From contig NC_133160.1 in NCBI RefSeq assembly GCF_040802235.1, forward strand, positions 96,120,660-96,184,659: 64,000 nt of DNA, read 5' to 3'. Both the position numbers and the translations under genes were made by a program. This DNA comes from Manis javanica (taxonomy: Eukaryota; Chordata; Mammalia; Pholidota; Manidae). Below are positions 35,390-48,194 of this stretch, in pieces; the stretch's first letter is position 1, and every line of letters starts with the position of its first letter. The notes beneath the pieces are model-generated. The model did no database searches and was not told where the DNA came from. It saw only the letters and a list, made by a program, of their open reading frames with translations.

Positions 35390-38300
35390 AGAATCACAAT
35401 TACTATTTTTTAAAATACTCCTTTTCTTTTGTTTTTAAAATGAGCAAACAATAAGACTGACTTTTTCTTTTGGTGTGCATTTCTGTAGGTTTTAACACAT
35501 GTATACATTTATATAACCATCCCCACAATGATGATGCAGAATAATTCTATCATATTCATAATTCTCAATTGCTTCTTTCTTGAATTTTGAGAGCTCCTTA
35601 TGCATTCTGTACAGATATACATTGTATATATGATTTACAAGTATTTTCTTCCAGTTTGTATTTTGTCTTTTCATTCTCTTAATAGTATCTTTGCCATGGC
35701 AAAAGTTTTAATTGTGATTAATTCCAATTTATCCATTTTTCTTCTATGGATCATGTTTTGGTGTTAACTCTAAGAATTCTTTGCCTATCTCCACGTCATA
35801 GTGATTTTCTCCTACGTTTCTTTTAAAATTTTTATAGTTTTATATGTTGTACTTATATCTCCAATCCACTTTGAGTTAATTTTAACATAAAGTATAAATT
35901 TTACATTGAGATTCTCTTTTTAACATATGAATGTCCAGTTGTTACAACATCATTTGTTGTAAAGATCATCCTTCTCAGTTGAATTAACTTTGCACCTTTG
36001 GAAAATTAATTGACCTTAACTGTGTGGGCCTATTTCTGGATGCTCTGTTCTCTTTCATTGATCTATATGGCTATCTTTTTGCCAAAACCGCAATTTATTG
36101 ATTAATGTAGCATTATAGAAGTTCTTATAATCTGTTAGTATAAGTCTTGCAATTTTGTTCTTATTAAAGTTGTTTTGGCTATACAAGTTCCTTTGCCTTT
36201 CCATATAAATTTGAATCTGTTCATCTATATCTAAAAAATTCCTGCCTGGCTTTTGATAGGTATAATGGCAAATCTGTACATCAATTTGAAGAAAAGTGAT
36301 ATATTACTTATATTGTCTCCTAATCCACGAACAGGGTATATCTCTAGATTTATTTAAATTTTCTTTGATTTCTCTAATCAGTTTTCTTTGGAAGTTGTTA
36401 GATTTATTCCTAAGTATTTCATTTTGGGGAGCTATTATGAATGCTATATTTTAAAATTTTGAGTTTCTAATTGTTCATTGCTAGTATATACACACATGAT
36501 TGATTTTTGTGTATTGAACTTGTAAACTGCAACCTTGGTAAACTCACAAAATAGTTCTAAGAACTTTTTGTTGATTCCATGAGATTTTTTTACACATAAA
36601 AGCATGCCATCTGTAAATAACAATTAATTCTCACTTTCCAGTCTGTTGCCTTGCTTTGTTGCTCTGGGTAGAACTTCCAGTACAATTAGTGAATATCCCT
36701 TGTGAATTTGAGAAATTCATAATCTACTTTTGTTGGGCTGGATGTTCTATCAAAGTCAATTAGATTGGTTAACAGTGCTGTTCAATATGTCTATTCTTAC
36801 TATTTTTCCACTAGTTCTATCAATTACTGGGAAAGAAATATTGAAATTTCTAAGTATAATTGCAGATTTATCCATACTTCCTTTCAATTCTATTAGTTTT
36901 GGCTTTACGTATTTTGAAGTTATGATGTTAGGTGCAAGACATTTTTTTAATGTCTCTGTAAATTACTCTTTTATTATTATGTAATGTGTTTCTTAATGCC
37001 TCATAAGTTTCCTTATTTCACAGTCTTCTGTGTCTGATATTAATACAGCCACTCAAGCTTTCTTTTGATCAGTATTTGCATGGTATATCTTTTCCCAATC
37101 TTTTACATTTAACCTTCCAATATCACTCAATTTAAAATAGGCTTCTTATAGACAGTACATAGCTGAGACAGAAAAAAGTTTCTGACAACCTCTTATAGTT
37201 TGTCTTGAACTATTTAGCAAAATTATTGTTATGCTTGAAGTTAGGTCTATGATTTTATTATCTGTTTTCTTTTTATTCCTCCTTTGGTTTGTTCCTCTGT
37301 TTCTCTTTTACTGCTTTCTTTGGATTATTTGAATATTTCTTATTATTTCAATAATCCATTGGAATAATCTTTTTATCTACTGAGTGTTTGACTATCTGTA
37401 GAGAATTTTTTAAATGGTTGCTGTAAAGATTACAATATACATATTTAAATTTTTACTGCATTCTTAGAATTAATATCATACCAATTCAAGAAGATTGTAG
37501 AAAACTCCTATATAGGTTCTTTTATTTCTCCCATTCATGTTGAAGTTGTCAAATGCATTATTTCTACATATATTGAAAATCCAATCAAGACAATGTTATT
37601 TGAAAATTGCTTAGTGAGCAATTTTTTTGCTTTTGATAGGTATACATATTTGTATATATGTATACCTGTAAAAACTTAGAGAAGAATAATCTATTATATT
37701 TATCCAGCTTCTACCATTTCTGTTACTCTTCCTTCATTCCTAATGTTCCAAATTTCTCTCTTATATCATTTTCCTTCTGTCTGAGAAACTTCTTTTGGCA
37801 TTTTTTACATCAAATTTATGGTGATACATTTTCTTATTTTTTCTTTCAGTTTGGAATTTCCTTGTTTTTTCCTTTATTCCTGAAAGGTGTTTTCAGTGCA
37901 TAGAGAATTCTGGCGTTGACAATTCTTTTTTTCACCATTTTAAAGAGTCTACTTTCCTACCTCCATGGATTCTTATGACAGACCCAGTCATTCAAATCAC
38001 TGTTCCCCTGGAAGTGATGCACGGCTTTTCTGTGTTGCTTTCAGGCTTTTTCTTGAGTGAAACTGTTCAACAGTCTTATTTTGATGTATCCAGGCCTTGA
38101 GTTCTTTTAAGTGATCATGTTTAGAGTTTACTGAGATTCTAGAATCTATACATTTATGCTTGTTGTCAAATGTGGGAAGTTCCCATCCACTATTTCTTCA
38201 AGAATTTTTTATGCTTCATGTTTTTTCCTCTCCTTTTGGGACTCTGATGACACAAAACTTAGACCTTCTGGCATTGGTCTATAGGCTCCAAGCTTTGTTC

Positions 38301-39680
38301 ACTTTTCTACAATGGTTTTTGTCTCTATTATTTAGGATAATTTTTATTGATCTTATTTTTTAAGTTTACAGACTCTTTGTTCTGTCATCTTCATTTTGCT
38401 GTTGAGTCTGTCTAGTTAATACTTTTTAGGTTATGGAGTATTTTAATTCTATAATTGTATTTGTTTTTTCTCTATGTCTTCTATTTCTTTGCTGAGGTGT
38501 CTCATTCATTTCAAGAGTGTTCTCCTTTACTTCTTAACACATGGTGATAATAGCTTCTTTACAATCATCATTGGTTAATCATTAGACCATCTGTTACTGT
38601 CTTTTCCCTTGTGAAATGAGATTTTCTTGATTCCTTGTATGGTAAGCAGTTTTTAATTGTATCCTGAATTGAACAGTAGGTTCATTCTAGGTTTTGCTTA
38701 GATCTTAAAAAGAAAGTTGATTTTTGTTATTTGTTTATTCAATAGGCAATCACAAGATTAAGTGGAGGCTTCAAGTTATGATTTTTTCTCTGTGATCTGT
38801 GGTACAAATGTCATTTCAGTTTTAAGTTTTTTAGCATTGTTAAGATCAGTCCCATGAGAATATCACTGAGCAGCCAGTCAGGGACCTAGGCAATAGTTAC
38901 CTTGTAATGCAGTAGTCGAAGCCTGTGATGTGCCATTTATAGTCAGATCTATGCATGCATAGCTCTTACATCAGCCTAGGAGTACACAGACAACTTTAAG
39001 AATTTGATTTTCCTCTTCACTGTGATCTCACCAAAACCTTATGGCTCTCACAAGTCTCCCTTTGTGGACCTCTGTGCAGAAAACTAGGCCTTTAGTTTCC
39101 TTTGTCTGCCATGTTCTTCTCATGAGTGTGTCTGCATATACTGCCAAGCAGCAGCAGGACAGAGAAAGAAGAAAAAGACAATAGGGATTCACTCCACACT
39201 CTTGGGACCACAGCTCCCTTGTTATAGAGAGGGATTTCTCTCTCTCAGAGTTTTAGGTGCCCCCTTGGCCACTGCCACCATCTGGGGGATAGGGCAGGAA
39301 AGAAGGAAAAAAACAATAACAACTAATTTTAAAAGTAGGGAATTTCCTCTTCTCTCTTTCTGACCCGTGAGATTTCTCTTTCCCACACTCCTTTTCCCAG
39401 GAAGAGAGGACCCTTCTTAGAGCACGTTTGCCCCTCACCCATGCATCTTTCTGGGTTAGGCTTCCCTCGAGTCTATGCCAGGTGATATTAGAGGGAAGAA
39501 GTAGGAAACTCAGCCCTGGTTTGGTATAAGTTCAAATCCTGGCCTCTTTCCTAAATATTCCTGGTAAAATTTACCTTCCAATATCTTCATATTGCTGCCT
39601 CAGCATTTATTCTTGCATTCACTGGGAAAGACAGGATAGAGTGTGTTTACTCCATCTTCCCTGTACCACAACCTTTATCA
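35390..39680 (-). repeat. Long decayed L1 element, antisense
   Basis: About 4.3 kb reads as antisense L1. Diagnostic segments on the plus strand, in order, are 'tctttgccatggcaaaagtt', 'tcattgatctatatggctat', 'attcctaagtatttcatttt', 'gtaaactgcaaccttggtaa', 'cttcttatagacagtacata', 'gattacaatatacatattta' and 'ctccttttgggactctgatg'. Reverse-complementing about 36530-36570 gives the ORF2 phrase KFLELFCEFTKVAVYKFN, an RT-region remnant. Many stops and gaps show it is old and dead. The ends are approximate. Confidence 0.75.
37638..37667. other. Perfect 12-bp inverted repeat
   Basis: AGGTATACATAT and ATATGTATACCT with a 6-nt loop, inside decayed L1 sequence. Probably incidental. Confidence 0.8.
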
Positions 39681-39769
39681 AGTATGCTTAATCCACAACC
39701 TATTGTTCAAATTGTGGGATTTCCATTGTACTCTAATATTTCTTTGAAGTTTGCAAACTTTATAAATTT

Positions 39770-39935
39770 ATTAATAAATTTTACATGAATGATATCATTT
39801 GATCTCTATAACAAACTTGTAAGTTTGAATAGATATAACAACTGTAGTTCAAGGAGTCTCTGCTCACACTGGCTAGTAGTTAAGCAGAGAAATGACTGGA
39901 GGTCTGATCTTCCCAATCCAAGATGAGTTCTTCAT
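39770..39935 (-). repeat. MIR SINE fragment
   Basis: Antisense MIR core: 'tgatctctataacaaacttg', a degraded 'ataacaactgtagttcaagg' segment and 'ctggctagtagttaagcaga'. Confidence 0.6.
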
Positions 39936-40427
39936 ATCACAACTTCCTTCTAGGTTACTCTGGTTCATTCTCTTTCATATTTCCCTCTTGAAGGTTCTAG
40001 TCAAGTATGAAAATATAAATGAGTAATGTATTGGGGCCATAACAGAATCAATTAACTGCTGAGTAATCTGAGCAAACAGAATATTATACATCTTTCCATT
40101 TCTCTGCTTTACTTTGGGCTCTTCCTTTTACCTGGCCTCACAAATCTACAAAGATCTATTCAATCCCTATGATATATATATATAACCTATATAAAACTTT
40201 TCTTCTCATTACGACCTGAATTTAGCTCACATGATGCTAGTGTTAGGGGAAGGGTTCATGTTCCAGTATTTCTCAGCTCCACTTAGTTACAGGCTCTCAT
40301 TAATTTAACAGTTACTGTATTCTAAATGCTTTACTAGGAGTAGCTAATAAAAGGAGAATGAGAGATACCTCTATATTTAATGACCTCAGGCTAGCAAGAG
40401 AGACAAATCATGTTATTGCTTTGGTAA
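39936..40427. other. Gene-free stretch
   Basis: Nothing is recognised apart from a short TA run at 40171-40183. Confidence 0.5.
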
Positions 40428-40695
40428 CTACTGGCAAATATTTATTGTCTGCTCATCATATATAATATACTGTGTTAAGCTCACAATATGGATAAATCCA
40501 TAATGTAGTAAAAAGTATTATACCCACTTGACAAATGAAGAAATAAAACACTTCTGAGAGGTTAAATAATTAATTCAAGGTCACATCATATGGTAAGTGG
40601 CGATATCAGGATTTGAACCCAGATGCCTAAATATTAACTGATTAGAATTCAGGTTTCCTAATGATAATTAGATTCTCTACACTACTGCTTCTTTA
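40428..40695 (-). repeat. MIR SINE
   Basis: Antisense MIR: 'aaatatttattgtctgctca', 'ttatacccacttgacaaatg', 'taattcaaggtcacatcata' and 'ggatttgaacccagatgcc'. Confidence 0.85.
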
Positions 40696-40824
40696 AAGCT
40701 AATTAAACATTGTCTTTATTTTTTGTTCAAGTATATTTATCCTTCTTGCTCAGTAAAAAAGCTGCAGAGAGCTCCTCAAAGATTTAATGTGTCCAAAAAC
40801 TAAGCCTCCTTCACACCATACCAC

Positions 40825-41065
40825 AGCTGTTGCTCCTGCTATTTTTTCTCAGCTCAGCTAATGGCAACTCCATTCTTCTCATTGCTCAGACCAAAAACTT
40901 TAGTGTGATCTTGGTCTCCTCTCTTTCTCTCACACCCTACTTTCAGTATGCCAACCCACCCTGTTGTCAAATTATGCCCAGAATTTAACAAGCTCTCACC
41001 ATTCACACTAAATACCTGATCTGAGTCATAATAATCTCTTCACCAGTTTGCAGCCCTAGCCCTAA
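40825..41065 (+). repeat. L2-type LINE fragment
   Basis: 'atggcaactccattcttctc' followed by 'gtgtgatcttggtctcctct' and 'gcccagaatttaacaagc' matches the internal 3' part of the same L2-type family as 4205-5035. Confidence 0.6.
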
Positions 41066-41639
41066 AATCTTAGGCAAAACAATTCAACCTGAATTGTGAA
41101 TTGAGAATAATTTCACAATGAAAAATGCACCCAAAGGAGAGGTTATCTGCACATTGGTATATTTGTTCCACTTGGCAATAGTAACTAAAATTTGTTCTTT
41201 CTTACTCCCTTTATATCTGACTGCTACTTATTCTTGGAGATGATTGATTTATTCATCAAAATATGTATATGTATAAAATACATATATAGCAATTATTTAT
41301 CACTATTTTTGCTCTTTCAAGAACACAGAAAGATGTTTTATTATTGCCTAAGATCTTTTTTTTCTTTTTTAAATCAGGTATCTCAGTGAATGTCTAAGAA
41401 CCTGTATGCTAGGAAAACTGTGATCTGGCTTGGAGTCAAGTAAAATGTCAAATTTCATCCTTAGGAAGCTGTAGGTCAATGTTTTCTTTAACTCCAAGGA
41501 AATATATCCATACCATTTAAGTTGACTTTGGAGATCACAAAGGGTACTGATTTTATCTTAATTCATGCTAGGCCTAAGTCCCAGAGATCCCCAGTATACT
41601 TTGATAAATAACACTTTTCACCTGTAAAGTACTTTGTCA
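41066..41639. other. Gene-free stretch
   Basis: No gene, RNA or named repeat is recognised. The short frame at 41192-41389 has no domain. Confidence 0.45.
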
Positions 41640-42050
41640 TTTGCAATTTCCCCCCACAAGCTGTGGTGGTAGTTAATGCTATACTCCAAATAGTTCTGGT
41701 CTCTTCCATGTCAGGTTTGTACTTTCTGACCTCTCTGTGGTTGGATAGGGCCTTGTGAATAGTTTTGGCCAATGAATTAGAAGCACAAGTGATATGTGTC
41801 AGTTCTTAGTAGATAGATGATCCATTGTCTCCAGCTCCTTCTTACCCTCTGTATTTCTATCTGGTTACAAGCGAATGTTTGAGATGATGACTAATGTGTC
41901 ATTCTGGATCCCTAAGTGATCATAAGCTCAGCCTCAGCTAACCTAGTATGATTTTATATCATGAACAAGAAATGAACTTTTTGTCACTCAAGTAACTGAG
42001 ATTTTGGTCTTCTTTGTTATCACAGCGTAATCTGACCTAACCTGATTGAA
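41640..42050 (+). repeat. Ancient LTR-like repeat
   Basis: The end segment 'gagattttggtcttctttgt', 'tatcacagcgtaatctgacc' and the earlier 'ttggccaatgaattagaag' follow a common mammalian repeat related in layout to 5800-7610. The family is uncertain. Confidence 0.45.
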
Positions 42051-42169
42051 AAATGCATATTATCTCATATGAGTCTTGTGTGTTACTTTATATATATACA
42101 TATACATACATACTATTTTGTATATATATATTACTTACATACATGTAAAATCTTATATGATTCTTAAAC

Positions 42170-42310
42170 AACATCTGAGGTAGGAAGCTCAGATTAAATT
42201 GTTCTTTATTCTTTTATAGATAAGGATACTGAGACTCAGAGAGTAAATACTTTGTCCTAGGTATACATAATTAATAAGTAGAAAACTAGGAATAAAACTC
42301 ATATCTACTG
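42170..42310 (-). repeat. MIR SINE fragment
   Basis: Antisense MIR: 'tttatagataaggatactga', 'gactcagagagtaaatactt' and 'ggaataaaactcatatctac'. Confidence 0.7.
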
Positions 42311-44399
42311 CTCTTTTAAAAAGATATAACTCTAAACACAGAAAAAAACTAATTCTTGCCAAGCATTTACAAGTTGAAAATTTTCAAAGCTGAATATATT
42401 ATATGTCACAGTTTATATTTTAAAATAATGTAATTCACTGCAATACTTAATGCTATCTCACATCTGTGACAGTTCACCTTGGTCTTTGAACTGATCAGAG
42501 TAGCCATGGAATAGAGGCCATGAGAAAATGATAAATGGCACTTTTTAAAGTATATACTTTGAACTAAAGGCTAGGTTTGCAAAAACTTTTAAAATAGTGT
42601 TTATTCATACAAAGTAGAGCCTTGATAACACTAACCTTACATCCGTAATATATCCTGGTAGTGAAGCTCCATTCTCTTGAGTAGGGGAACTATACACCAG
42701 TTCATCTCTTTCAGGAAAATATACCTTAAGAGGTTTCTGAAAGTAAGGAAGGCAAAATCGTTTATACTGCGATAAATTGGTCAAATATCAGCGACAACAA
42801 AATCTTACCTACTCTGTAGGATTTGGTGTATTAACAGAGCTGAAAAAGGATTTTTAGCCCAGGATCTTTCAGTAGTCCTGGTTTCTGCAAGCCTACACCC
42901 TGTAAAACTATTCTGGAGCAATTATTAACCACACAATGAGCCTGCGAGACAGCAGATGCTAGGCTCCCCTTTCCCTCCCTTTTCACCTCCTCAGTCAAAC
43001 ATATTTGTAGAGTACATATTTATCTACTTTTAAAAAAGAAGGAAAAAACCCTGTTACCTCCCTTCTAAAAGGAAGTAAGCAGGAGTTCTCCTCATAGGCT
43101 GTAAAAATATTGACAGTAGATAATGGGCTTGTATAAGATACTGGTGGGAAATAAGTTAATCACAGAATCGAACCGCAGGGCGCTTCAGATGCTGTCTAAA
43201 ACCAGAATGGCAATGAATACTGTTTTTGTTAATAACTAGCTGGTGACAGAAAACTCTTTCAACCTTGCTGTACTGGTATTGCAAAATACAATACCTGAGA
43301 GATATATAGTAATAAGATATACCTATTTATTTATATCCATTAATTAATTTTCCAAATGTAAGAAAGAAATGAGCATCCTCTCTATGAGAAAAGAAAGGTT
43401 ATCTCACTAAATTCACCTAAGTTAAAATGTGACTGCCAGTAATTAGAAGTACTGAAGGATAAAATTCTCTTTTTTAAACATTGCTTCAAAGTAGCCAAAA
43501 AGTGCTACCTAATTTAATGAAATATCTAGGGAATTTTCTCTTTTAAAAATGTTACTAGAGCTTACTTTTTTAAATAAGCCTTAGATATTAGAGCTTTTCA
43601 GAAACTTAAGAAGTTTTCATGGAGCCTAAGAATATCAAGGTGATTGAAGTACTGGATTCAGATTTCTTTTAGGGAAAGCTAGGGATGTTCTATAATACAG
43701 ATCATCTGTATCTACTTTTCCTTAGAAATTAAGCTTTCAAAGGAGTCAACCACACTCAGAAAATAAAAGTTTGATCCCTCTGCTGAAGCATAAATCTTTA
43801 CTGCCCTTCTGTATAAACCAAACTGAAAAGATATGATGTATTATTTTCTGTAATGATTAACCCCCTATTTGCCAGCTGTCCTGTGAATACCTCTATCTAA
43901 ACTTGAGCAGACATTAAGCAACGGCAGTAGTACAGGTGCAAATTCCTTCTGCAAGTTTTGCAGTAGCAGCTCCCCCTGCCCAAACTATTTCTAGTATTAT
44001 TATTTTAATTGTCTTATTCATGCATTAAAAAAAACTTTTAGGGTAAATGTTGAAATAAATTTCTGCTGCCTATGAAATATACAATGGCAAAGCCATCAGT
44101 TAGAGATGAAACTAGTTTACTGTTGAAAAATTCAGGAGGTCCCAGTGAAAGGATCAATTACCTTGGTAAACTTCAGGACACAGTTCTGAAAGGTTCATTT
44201 CATTTCCTCCATTGTTCTTTGTAATGTCCTGCAAACCAGTTTACAGTATGAGGGACCAAAATTATTCCCATTGATTGAAGACAGCATCTTTGGTAGAATT
44301 TCATTTGTTGCCTAGAAAATAAACTGCAAAGGGTACATAACAAAAGAAACAGAAAGAACTAAGAATTGTTTTTAGAGGGAAATTATCCTGAGAAGTTTA
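42311..44399. other. Gene-free stretch
   Basis: No gene or clear repeat is seen. Parts (about 42480-43200 and 43800-44300) are relatively free of recognisable repeats and could include conserved non-coding DNA, but I cannot test this. Confidence 0.4.
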
Positions 44400-45460
44400 T
44401 TGTTCAGCAGCTATTTGGTGTTGAGAGCAGCAGCACCCTTTTTGGTTGCCGCCAAAGCGACCCTGGAAAGGTTGTTCCTTGAAGCCCGTGGTCCTGGAGG
44501 GGTCCTTCCGAGAAAGGACGTGGTGGTGAGCTCCAACACTAATGATAATGGGAGTATTAAATGAAGGTTACTATAGCAAGGTGCCTGCCCGGGGAAGAAT
44601 TCTGATCGCAAAGAAATAGACATCTCTGACTCTTGATCAAACAGATAGGCTGATGCTGACGTGCATCAGTGATCCCGAGTTGATAAACCGGAATTAGGGG
44701 GTAAACGTCGCCAGCGCAGCTACAGAAACACAGTTGGCTATTTTTGTCAGTAGAGAGAGGAAAGGGGAAAAAAACAGGAGAGAAAACACCTTCAGTTCAC
44801 ACTGACAGGAGCTCGGGTTTCCCCAGCTCTCTGCCGCCCACCCTCACCTCCCCACCTCTGCTCCATTCCCAGGCCAGGCTAAAAGGGCGATGCCCGCCGC
44901 TGCTCTTAGGGGAGACGTTGCGGAATTTTCAATCCCTGAGATACCAGCTCGCACCAGCCGCTGCCTGGGCCGCGGGGAGGAAGCGGTGCTGCCGTGCCCT
45001 CCACGCAGCGACGTGGCTGCTCAGGCCTCGTCCTGACTGTGGGAGGCGAGGGGCGAACCGTGACGGCCCGAGGAATGGAGACCTAGGAGGTTAGGGCGAC
45101 GTTAGCAAAGGGGCAAAGAGGCGAAACAAACCACTAACGAAGGACAGGTTTGGGGAATCAAGGATGGGGATGGGGCGGGGCAGGGAGAAGGGCCCAGGCG
45201 AGCCTAAGCATTGGGGAGAAATGATGGGGACCCAGAAACCGGAAAAAAAGTATCAATAAGAAGCATATGAGAGCTCATGAAAAGGAAGATTAGATGGTGC
45301 ACAGAAGGGAATGAACGACGCGCCAGAAACCACAGGTAGCGAGGAAGAGTAAAGGGAACACAAGCTGGAATCCCGCCTCTGCCTTCCAGGAATCGTGTGG
45401 TGTGAGCGGCGGCAACGAGTTCTCAGGTCTCCGATATGCAGGATAAGTACAGGAAGCAGC
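44400..45460. promoter_or_regulatory. CpG-containing patch, possible enhancer or lncRNA promoter
   Basis: CpG density rises sharply here against AT-rich surroundings (for example AACGTCGCCAGCGCAG near 44704 and many CpGs in 44885-45125). A 20-bp near-palindrome CTGATGCTGACGTGCATCAG at 44650-44669 contains TGCTGACGT, a half MAF-recognition/CRE-like site. The 116-residue frame 44744-45094 (Pro/Ser/Arg-rich, no domain) looks like a GC by-product. The patch lies about 12 kb 3' of the ATOH1 stop. An ATOH1 distal enhancer or an unannotated non-coding transcript start are the best guesses. Confidence 0.4.
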
Positions 45461-46399
45461 TTCCCAAGACTGGCCTAAGGGAATTTATTTTTTCCAGATA
45501 AATCCAGAAAAGGCATATTGGATGGGGGGCGGGGGATAGCCTCTGAGCTCCATACAAGATAAATTAGACTTTGCCCCACTGGAGAGGCTCACAGAAAAGC
45601 GCTTCCAAAAACCGTTACAATGTCACCTGTTAGGAGGACCATTGGGGCATTTGCCTCTGACTAGAAAGTTCAGGGATTAGGCAAAAAATTAAAGAAGGGT
45701 GAGAAACACCTGTTACAAAGGCCTAACAATTTTCAAGACACAGAGAGAGATTCTGATTTTGGCTGCAATCAATTTAAATAAAGCGAGGCAAGGAATTCTG
45801 TGGTCAGGAAGAGCATGCAAGGCCTGGTTGACTTCAATTCTCACTTCTCTCTGCCATGGGCCTTATCTCCTACCACTGGGACAGTGGCCAAGTTAAATCA
45901 GATATGGGTTCCTAACCTCAAGGGGCTTCAAAAAGTAAATACACAATTCCAGTGTAGTACATAGAGCTTTGCATGAAGGCTCATGAGAAAACAAAAAGAT
46001 GAATCATCACTAGACCTGAAGGATTGGAGAGGCACCCAGAAGGTGAGCTCACAGATGAAAGCAGCGTTTTGAGGACAACCCTTAGTTAACGAGATGAAGT
46101 ATTTTCTCCTTTATTTTCTAGGAGTATGAGGGTGGGAAGGAGGCCCACCAAGAGGGGACCTACATAAAACACGCCTGGCACCTGGAAAAGCGCTCCAGAG
46201 ACTTTTCCAAATAAACCCTCAGAAGTTACTCCACCCAGAGTTACTCTAGCCCCAGAGAAGCCTTAGGCTCCCTCACTAATACAGTCTGTGGCTGAGCACC
46301 CATGCCTCCCTGTCCCCACCCTCCAGTGGTTGCACATGTGAGAAAACACTGAAACAATACCAACGCCCTTTGTTGGCAGATCACATCTCTCTCTGTGAA
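45461..46399. other. Gene-free stretch
   Basis: A G-run (GGATGGGGGGCGGGGGATAG) lies at 45520-45539. No gene or named repeat is recognised. Confidence 0.45.
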
Positions 46400-46512
46400 T
46401 AACAAATGGACACGGTGGAGAAACAAGGAGAGACACATAGACAAATTATTGGGAAAGTAGCCTCCTGGCCTACAGTGAATTCTTTAGTGTCCTTTTCAGA
46501 GTAGGTCTAATG
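46400..46512 (+). repeat. Inverted duplicate, arm A (113 bp)
   Basis: The reverse complement of this 113-bp segment occurs at 47262-47374 with about 4 mismatches by hand count. Sequence on both sides is unrelated to the flanks of the other copy. Confidence 0.9.
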
Positions 46513-47207
46513 AGAAAAGAGCTGATGTCACAGCTTTGCACTCCTTTCCTAGAAACAGGAGCCATACAGACATTCCAAAATAGTGGGGGCAAATCTGGCC
46601 AGGTGGGTACCATGGCACCACAATACAGAACATGTTAGGAAGCAGTCTGGGTTTGGGGTTTAGCAAAAAGGGCTGTGAACTAAATCTTTAGGAGCTGTCC
46701 TGGTATGCAGGTGGGGACAAGGAGCAATGGGGATATATGTCCTGTGGGAAAATGTCTGGGCATGACAGCAAATATGAAGGTTATCCCTTGGTCCTAAAAT
46801 GTCTCCTCTGTAACTGCTTGCAAACTTTCCTTTTTTTTTTTATTAGAAATCTATTCTGCTTTTCAAATAACCCCTACTCACCACTTTACTCCTTGGGGGA
46901 GTAAAAGCATCTAAGTCATAAGCAATGCAGAACAGATCGCCTTAGACAAATGAATACAAGTGTTGTAAAATGGAATACTGATTCACGATAAAGAACAAAA
47001 CTTTCTAAAACAAAGAAATGTTTTTCAGACATTGAACCACTCAGATAGTGGTAAATGCTTACTTGGAGGAAGGTTTAAGGGCAAAAAGCCATTAGCTCAG
47101 ATGTCCTGGTGAATAAAAAATGCATGTTATCACTGAATGAATCCAGAGCTACAAATGTAGCAGGTCATTTACCTCTTCCTCTGGTAGAACAGTAACAGTC
47201 ATGTTCC
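46513..47207. other. Gene-free spacer between the inverted arms
   Basis: AT-rich sequence with a T-run at 46832-46841. No gene or named repeat is seen. Confidence 0.45.
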
Positions 47208-47249
47208 CATTTTCTTACTATCCTTAAGCATTTTCTTACTATCCTTAAG
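47208..47249. repeat. Perfect 21-bp tandem duplication
   Basis: Two identical 21-bp units (47208-47228 and 47229-47249), each running from CATTTTCTT to CCTTAAG. They lie 12 bp before the inverted copy at 47262. Confidence 0.95.
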
Positions 47250-47261
47250 TAGGTCCTTATC

Positions 47262-47374
47262 CATTAGACCTACTCTGAAAAGGACACTAAAGAATTCACT
47301 GCAGGCCAGGAGGCTACTTTCCCAATATTTTGTCTATGCGTCTCTCCTTGTTTCTCCACCGTGTCCGTTTGTTA
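47262..47374 (-). repeat. Inverted duplicate, arm B (113 bp)
   Basis: Inverted copy of 46400-46512. It ends four bases before the direct duplicate begins at 47379. The joint contains TTACTATCCT, which is also inside the 21-bp tandem unit. Confidence 0.9.
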
Positions 47375-47378
47375 CTAT

Positions 47379-47718
47379 CCTGCTTTTCATAAGCACTCAC
47401 TGGTTATGATTTCAGCTTCTCTTACTGAACTAGGGGGTGACGGTTTGTATACTGCTATGAAAATGGACTGAGGCCCTTATGAGTCCAAAGGCAGTGGTAT
47501 CACTCAAGGGTTGAGACATCTCAGACCTACAGCATATTATCCCAGGCTCTGCCTGAAAACAACAAAGTCAGGTTCATGGGGTCCAAAAAGCTAAGCTGTC
47601 TGTTCCTATCATCCTGGAAAAATGACTGATTATTATAAAAGAAGTCAAAAGATACTTACAGGTATCTCCTGCTTTTCAAAAATTTGTGTTACGCCACTTC
47701 ACTTTTACTCTGACCAAG
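47379..47718 (+). repeat. Direct duplicate, copy 1 (340 bp)
   Basis: Matches 49073-49415 in the same orientation with about 7 substitutions and one 3-bp indel by hand count. Its last 60 bp are the left end of the Tigger-like MITE, cut off at 47718 with no right terminus. Copy 2 has the whole MITE, so copy 1 is the derived one. Confidence 0.92.
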
Positions 47719-48194
47719 GATATCTTGGAGTCTCTACTTTCCCCTATCTCTCCACCTCTTCAGTAATATCGTTAATTATTACTATAATTAAGCAGATAGA
47801 GCAACAGTTTGGGGAAACACCTGTTTTCAGGCCATTACTCTACAAGACACTTTTTAAATATTCATTCCTAACCTACTGGCACTGTTTAGTATTTGGATGT
47901 TTTTTCTAGATGAGAGCAGAAATGAATTTCTGTATAGAATTAAGAGACAATCATGTCCACCATCGGTTGAATCACAGGAGCAAAACTGGCATTCTAAATG
48001 AAAATTATTTTAACCACTTTTTGCTTAAATCTTTCTCCTTGATTTGGAGCTGATCCATGGCCATCTCCAAAGAATTATCCCTTGGAGCAAATATAAAATG
48101 GAAAAGTTGAGGAATCTCTACCAGCTCTAGGTTAGACCAAGAGGAGGAGCAAGGAGATGGGGACTGGCTAAAACTATGCCCCTGAGGCAGGTGA
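47719..48194. other. Gene-free stretch
   Basis: No feature is recognised. The 95-residue frame 47622-47909 runs across the duplication edge and is not a gene. Confidence 0.45.

Noticed and set aside
44744-45094. 116-residue plus frame in the 44.4-45.4 kb CpG patch
   Set aside because: No recognisable domain or homologue. Ser/Pro/Arg-rich as expected from GC-rich non-coding DNA.
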